Assembly: GCA_029959085.1 (NCBI GenBank)
Contig: JARWIR010000024.1
Coordinates: 13,628,296-13,692,295 of the forward strand
Direction: 5' to 3'
Length of the DNA: 64,000 nucleotides
DNA from: Nemophila menziesii
Taxonomy: Eukaryota > Streptophyta > Magnoliopsida > Boraginales > Hydrophyllaceae
The position numbers were made by a program, and so were the translations under genes. The notes below the pieces were generated by a model. That model saw only the letters and a list, made by a program, of their open reading frames with translations. It did no database searches and was not told the DNA's origin. Below are positions 60,885 through 64,000 of the stretch, one piece after another; position 1 is the stretch's first letter; each line of letters begins with the position of its first letter.

Positions 60885-62454
60885 TGATGTCTCCCCATTT
60901 GTGATGATTTAATATTAGTTGGAGACATCATTTTAGGTTTATTAGGAAGTCAAATGCTCGATTTTTATATTGAATTATTATATTTTCTTATTTCTTGTCT
61001 TGTTTTGATAATTTATTATTCTTAGAGCATATTGGGTTTAACTGTTTGTTAATTGTGAAACTTTAAAGATATATGGTAATAAATAAGATGCAAAATCAAT
61101 TCCAAGAGATAAAGCAAAGAAGATAAGGATGGAAATTGGAGATAAAGGAAGGAAAAGATAAGTATGGAAAGATAAAGTTGCCAAATAAATCTGAATTTCA
61201 CCAGCTACGTCCATAAAAGTGATCATAACTCAAGATTGGCTGAGAATTTTGAAGAATGGTCTGAAGCAAAAGTGTAGAGTTTTTCCGAGACGATCAGTTG
61301 CGATATAAATAACGCGTCAATCAGAGCAGTATTGAAGGAGTTACGGCCAAAACAAAACAGCAACAGTTTATTACCTTTTCTATTTTAGGGTTACGAATTA
61401 AAGTTGGGCTAAAAGTCCAATTACTTGTCTTCCACTCCAAGAAAACGTGTTAGGGCTTTCTAGACTCCTATAAATACACCCTTTAACCTTTGTAAACATG
61501 TCCTTGCTCAGTTCTAAACATTATATTAGTCCTTACTTGAATATTAATCCTTAGTATCAAGTTTATCATCCAAGAAGCAAGCTGACCTGTAGAGGAAGAC
61601 AAGAAGCAAGAAGTTGGAGAGTGACAAACTCCTTTTATACATCTCTCCTTCTCTATATTTAGGGTAATTAGCTATAAACTTGTGGCTTTCACCATATTTC
61701 TAAGCTTTTATACTGTAATTTTTACTCTTAATTATTTAGGTTATTATTTTGTCTTAAATTCCATAATACTATTTGTTATTTTAATTGATTTGAGCTTGGC
61801 GTATATTGGTATTGTGTGCTTTGACTTATTGTTTCCATCCCTAGATTTGGCCAATATTAGGACTATCCTTAGTGATTGAGTTTACATTCGGAAGGGGGGG
61901 TTCAATTATTGACAACAACACATAATCGTCTAGTGTGCGGTAGTAATCCTGACGGGCTTGCCTAACTAGATAGCCATAAAGGTTTGATTTAACCACCGAT
62001 CATTACTCAGGGTCCCCTTACCCAAGTCCCCTAGTAGTGGAGAGGTTTCTCCTAAGTCCACCATGACGGGGGTTGGGTAGAATTTAGAATCCCGGTTAAT
62101 ATATAATGCTCAATTCACCCTTAAGGTTAGAATAACAACTTAGTAAGATAGGCTCATATTAGAAACCTTAATTTATTTGACTTACATTCATATCGATTTA
62201 ATTGCATTCTTGTTTATTATTTCACATCAGATAATCATTCATCTTATTATATTTTATTCTAAACATCTAAATTCATCTACGCTTATTTAATACAAGTATA
62301 TCTAACGGATTAAATCCATGCGAACGAACTTTTCTTATCAACTAAACTTGCAAACGATCTGTAATACTTGCAGTGAGTTTCTCGTGGTAGTCAAGGGTGT
62401 ATCCTTTATTATTATCGTTATTTATTGTTTATTTATCACACCTTTTCCCCACCA
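60885..62454 (+). repeat. Gypsy 3' LTR (1570 bp)
   Basis: Starts TGATGTCTCC and ends CCCCACCA. It resembles the 5' LTR closely outside the replaced block and keeps the GGTCCCCTTACCCAAGTCCC block shared with the minus-strand LTR at 16295-23141, so its middle is the ancestral version. TATA box at 61469-61476. Flanked on the right by GAAAA. Confidence 0.93.
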
Positions 62455-62458
62455 GAAA

Positions 62459-62542
62459 ATGATTTATACCAATAGAAAGTGGAACGCTACGGCAGATGCG
62501 GTTGCCAAATGCACACGACGTAATGTCAATCTGGACCATTAG
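62459..62542 (+). pseudogene. End of the LINE RNase H domain
   Basis: After the Gypsy 3' LTR the LINE frame resumes with M-I-Y-T-N-R-K-W-N-A-T-A-D-A-V-A-K and stops at 62540-62542. The R-x-x-N-x-x-A-D-x-x-A-K pattern is the closing motif of plant LINE RNase H domains and supplies the last catalytic Asp. It completes the domain begun at 52930-53249. Confidence 0.9.
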
Positions 62543-62625
62543 GGTGATTTTACTGTTTTTGATGCTTGTAATTTTCTTAATCAAATGTGTGAATAATGTT
62601 TAACTGTTTTATTTGACAATAAAAA

Positions 62626-62644
62626 AATATATAATAAAACTTAC
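62626..62644. repeat. Target-site duplication of the plus-strand LINE (3' side)
   Basis: Exact copy of 45875-45893. It follows an A-run at 62621-62627, the short LINE tail. Confidence 0.9.
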
Positions 62645-64000
62645 ATTTGAGTCAATAAGTGAGAATGAGACACTTTAGTATAAGCATGAACATTAACAAA
62701 ATCAAAACAATATGCTATTTTGAATATAAAAGCAACACAAATAATTGACATAGTCTGCATAAATCTAATAAAATTTCCAGATTATCAAATACAAATGTTT
62801 CATAAAATATGTTTATAATTTTCAATGTAATAATCCAAGAATACAATAATATGCCATAATTGGAAGTCTGGGGTTCATACATTAATTATTTCTCAAGATA
62901 ATAATGGTTTAGTTCTTACTAAAATGCCAAATCAGAATGAATAAAAGAGTCATAAGTAAGATTAGAATGGAAATTTATGAAAATATACACTAAATATTGA
63001 TGAAATAAAATGATGGAATGAGGTGGAACGGTGGAAACCCTTGATGCTATTCTTCTCCAGACGTAGGAAGCTCTCAAAAATTGTGTAATTCCTATTTTGA
63101 TTAAAAAAATTGATATAGTAAGTGTGGAAAATATTTTTGGAAAGCGTGGGACCCATTTGGATGGTTAAAGTAGACCCAAAAACATTTTCAATGAATCTGG
63201 ACTGGTTCAAGCCACCGTAGAAGCAATCTCATAACTTTGTCATCTTAAATCCAAATTAAAAACAGTCACCTCTCAATCGTTCCTGACTCTAAGAAATATC
63301 TTGACCTCTAGGGGTTGCTTGGAATCTTTTCCGAGTTTGTGTGGTGACTCTCTCAAGTTGATTTCAAAGTTTTAGTAGTAAATCCTCTCGACCTTTTAAA
63401 GTGTATTTACGATCCTTTCACGCCTTAACTTGGGGTTGACCTTGACTTTTTAACTTCTTCTCATCATTTAGGGGTCTTGTATCATCTGAGTACCTAAAGG
63501 ATACTCACTTAACATATAATTTGCGCACAAAAGCTCCAAAAGTAACAAAATATCTGAGACTAGACAAAAAATAATATATGTCAAATAATAGAGAATAATC
63601 CCTCATATAAGTCCAACAACCCATAAAAGTGTGTCTCGTGACTTTATAGATCTATCACAAAACACTCGACATCATTGCGTTATCTAACTATTGTCTGGAT
63701 AGGTATACCATTTTCCCCAATTAGTTATTTTCATCAGTTGACCAAAATCTTCGAGAGGATTCACTAAGAAAAGTCATCAAACTAATTGAAAAAAATTAAT
63801 TTCGTGTAGTAAGGCATTCTACTTTGGAGACGAGGTATATTTAAGCTTTGTTTAACAACAATATGTCAGGAGTCTTGAGGAGAATCCTTGACAAAGAACG
63901 AAGATGCCATCGGTAATGAGGTGCCAAAATCTATGATATAATATGCTTGTGAACCCATTCACTCGTGAGGAATGGTCTCCTTAAGCTTCTAGACCCCATG
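62645..64000. other. Stretch without a recognisable gene
   Basis: AT-rich, with no supported ORF. Bases 63400-63620 share words with the inner end of the minus-strand LTR at 25430-25530 (CGCACAAAAGCTCCAAAAGT against CGCATAAAAGCTCTAAAAGT), so a diverged LTR fragment may lie here. Confidence 0.45.

Larger units (their letters stand above)
53250..62454 (+). mobile_element. Athila-like Gypsy element with deleted polymerase
   Basis: LTR retrotransposon of 9205 bp inserted in a LINE RNase H domain. It has a tRNA-Asp-type primer binding site, a decayed gag, an aspartic protease domain, the very end of an integrase, a long 3' non-coding region and a purine tract before the 3' LTR. No RT, RNase H or integrase core was found, so it is non-autonomous. 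A ~3-kb internal deletion between protease and integrase end is the simplest reading. The primer site, LTR length and long 3' region fit the Athila/Tat group. It carries MITE copy C. Confidence 0.88.
45894..62625 (+). mobile_element. LINE with RNase H domain, split by a Gypsy element
   Basis: Long matching sequences of 17-19 bp on both sides and a short A-run at the 3' end mark a full-length insertion. Without the Gypsy element (53250-62454) and its 5-bp duplication the LINE is about 7.5 kb. It has a long 5' region, ORF1 (DUF4283 and zinc knuckle), ORF2 (endonuclease, RT, zf-RVT) and a C-terminal RNase H domain. Each ORF has several stops and shifts. The RNase H domain separates it from the minus-strand LINE at 17753-23097. 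Confidence 0.9.

Overview
The window looks like nuclear DNA of a flowering plant, probably a eudicot. It is AT-rich and gene-poor, and it is built mainly of nested transposable elements: Copia and Gypsy LTR retrotransposons, plant LINEs with an endonuclease and reverse transcriptase, MITEs, and a Mutator-like element. The one clearly intact host gene is a two-exon leucine-rich-repeat receptor-like (pseudo)kinase on the minus strand (38357-41354). No bacterial, CRISPR, rRNA or tRNA features were seen.

Layout. 1-9.6 kb: an old, decayed Copia element (about 2945-9565). Its pol is split by a hAT-type MITE, and its 3' LTR is split by a GC-richer, organelle-like insert. Bases 1-1161 repeat 8046-9206 without a visible difference, which implies a recent ~8045-bp tandem duplication or an assembly duplication. 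9.6-16.3 kb: non-coding DNA with a long hairpin element, a pyrimidine tract and an LTR-like scrap. 16.3-23.1 kb: a minus-strand Athila-like LTR split by a LINE that is almost complete (17753-23097, 13-bp target-site duplication). 24.1-25.6 and 28.3-29.9 kb: two more minus-strand LTRs of the same superfamily. 25.6-27 kb: facing (CCA)n and (GGT)n tracts. 27.8-34.8 kb: a MULE transposase fragment (+) facing a multi-exon Ulp1-like pseudogene (-), the arrangement of a KI/Kaonashi-type MULE, with minisatellites of an AACCCACC-bearing unit. 35.2-38 kb: a second MITE copy and a 5'-truncated LINE. 38.3-41.4 kb: the receptor-like kinase gene. 44.6-45.0 kb: two adjacent MITEs, one Mutator-like (9-bp TSD) and one Stowaway-like. 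45.9-62.6 kb: a three-level nest. A plus-strand LINE with long duplications at both ends is split inside its RNase H domain by an Athila-like Gypsy element (53250-62454), whose gag-pol is in turn split by a third copy of the hAT-type MITE (56708-57156, perfect 8-bp TSD).

The elements do not form a pathway; they record a history. The Copia element is old, since its LTRs have diverged strongly. The plus-strand LINE predates the Gypsy element, and the Gypsy element predates its MITE. The minus-strand LTR at 16-23 kb predates the LINE inside it. The most informative observations are a hAT-type MITE family whose termini are full of GCCTAGGCG palindromes, resolved with TSDs at three sites; the precise nesting that restores reading frames when insertions are ignored; the Gypsy element with its polymerase domains deleted; the direct repeat at the window start; and the Ulp1-like gene with its catalytic Cys replaced. 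All family assignments come from reading motifs by eye; no database search was run.
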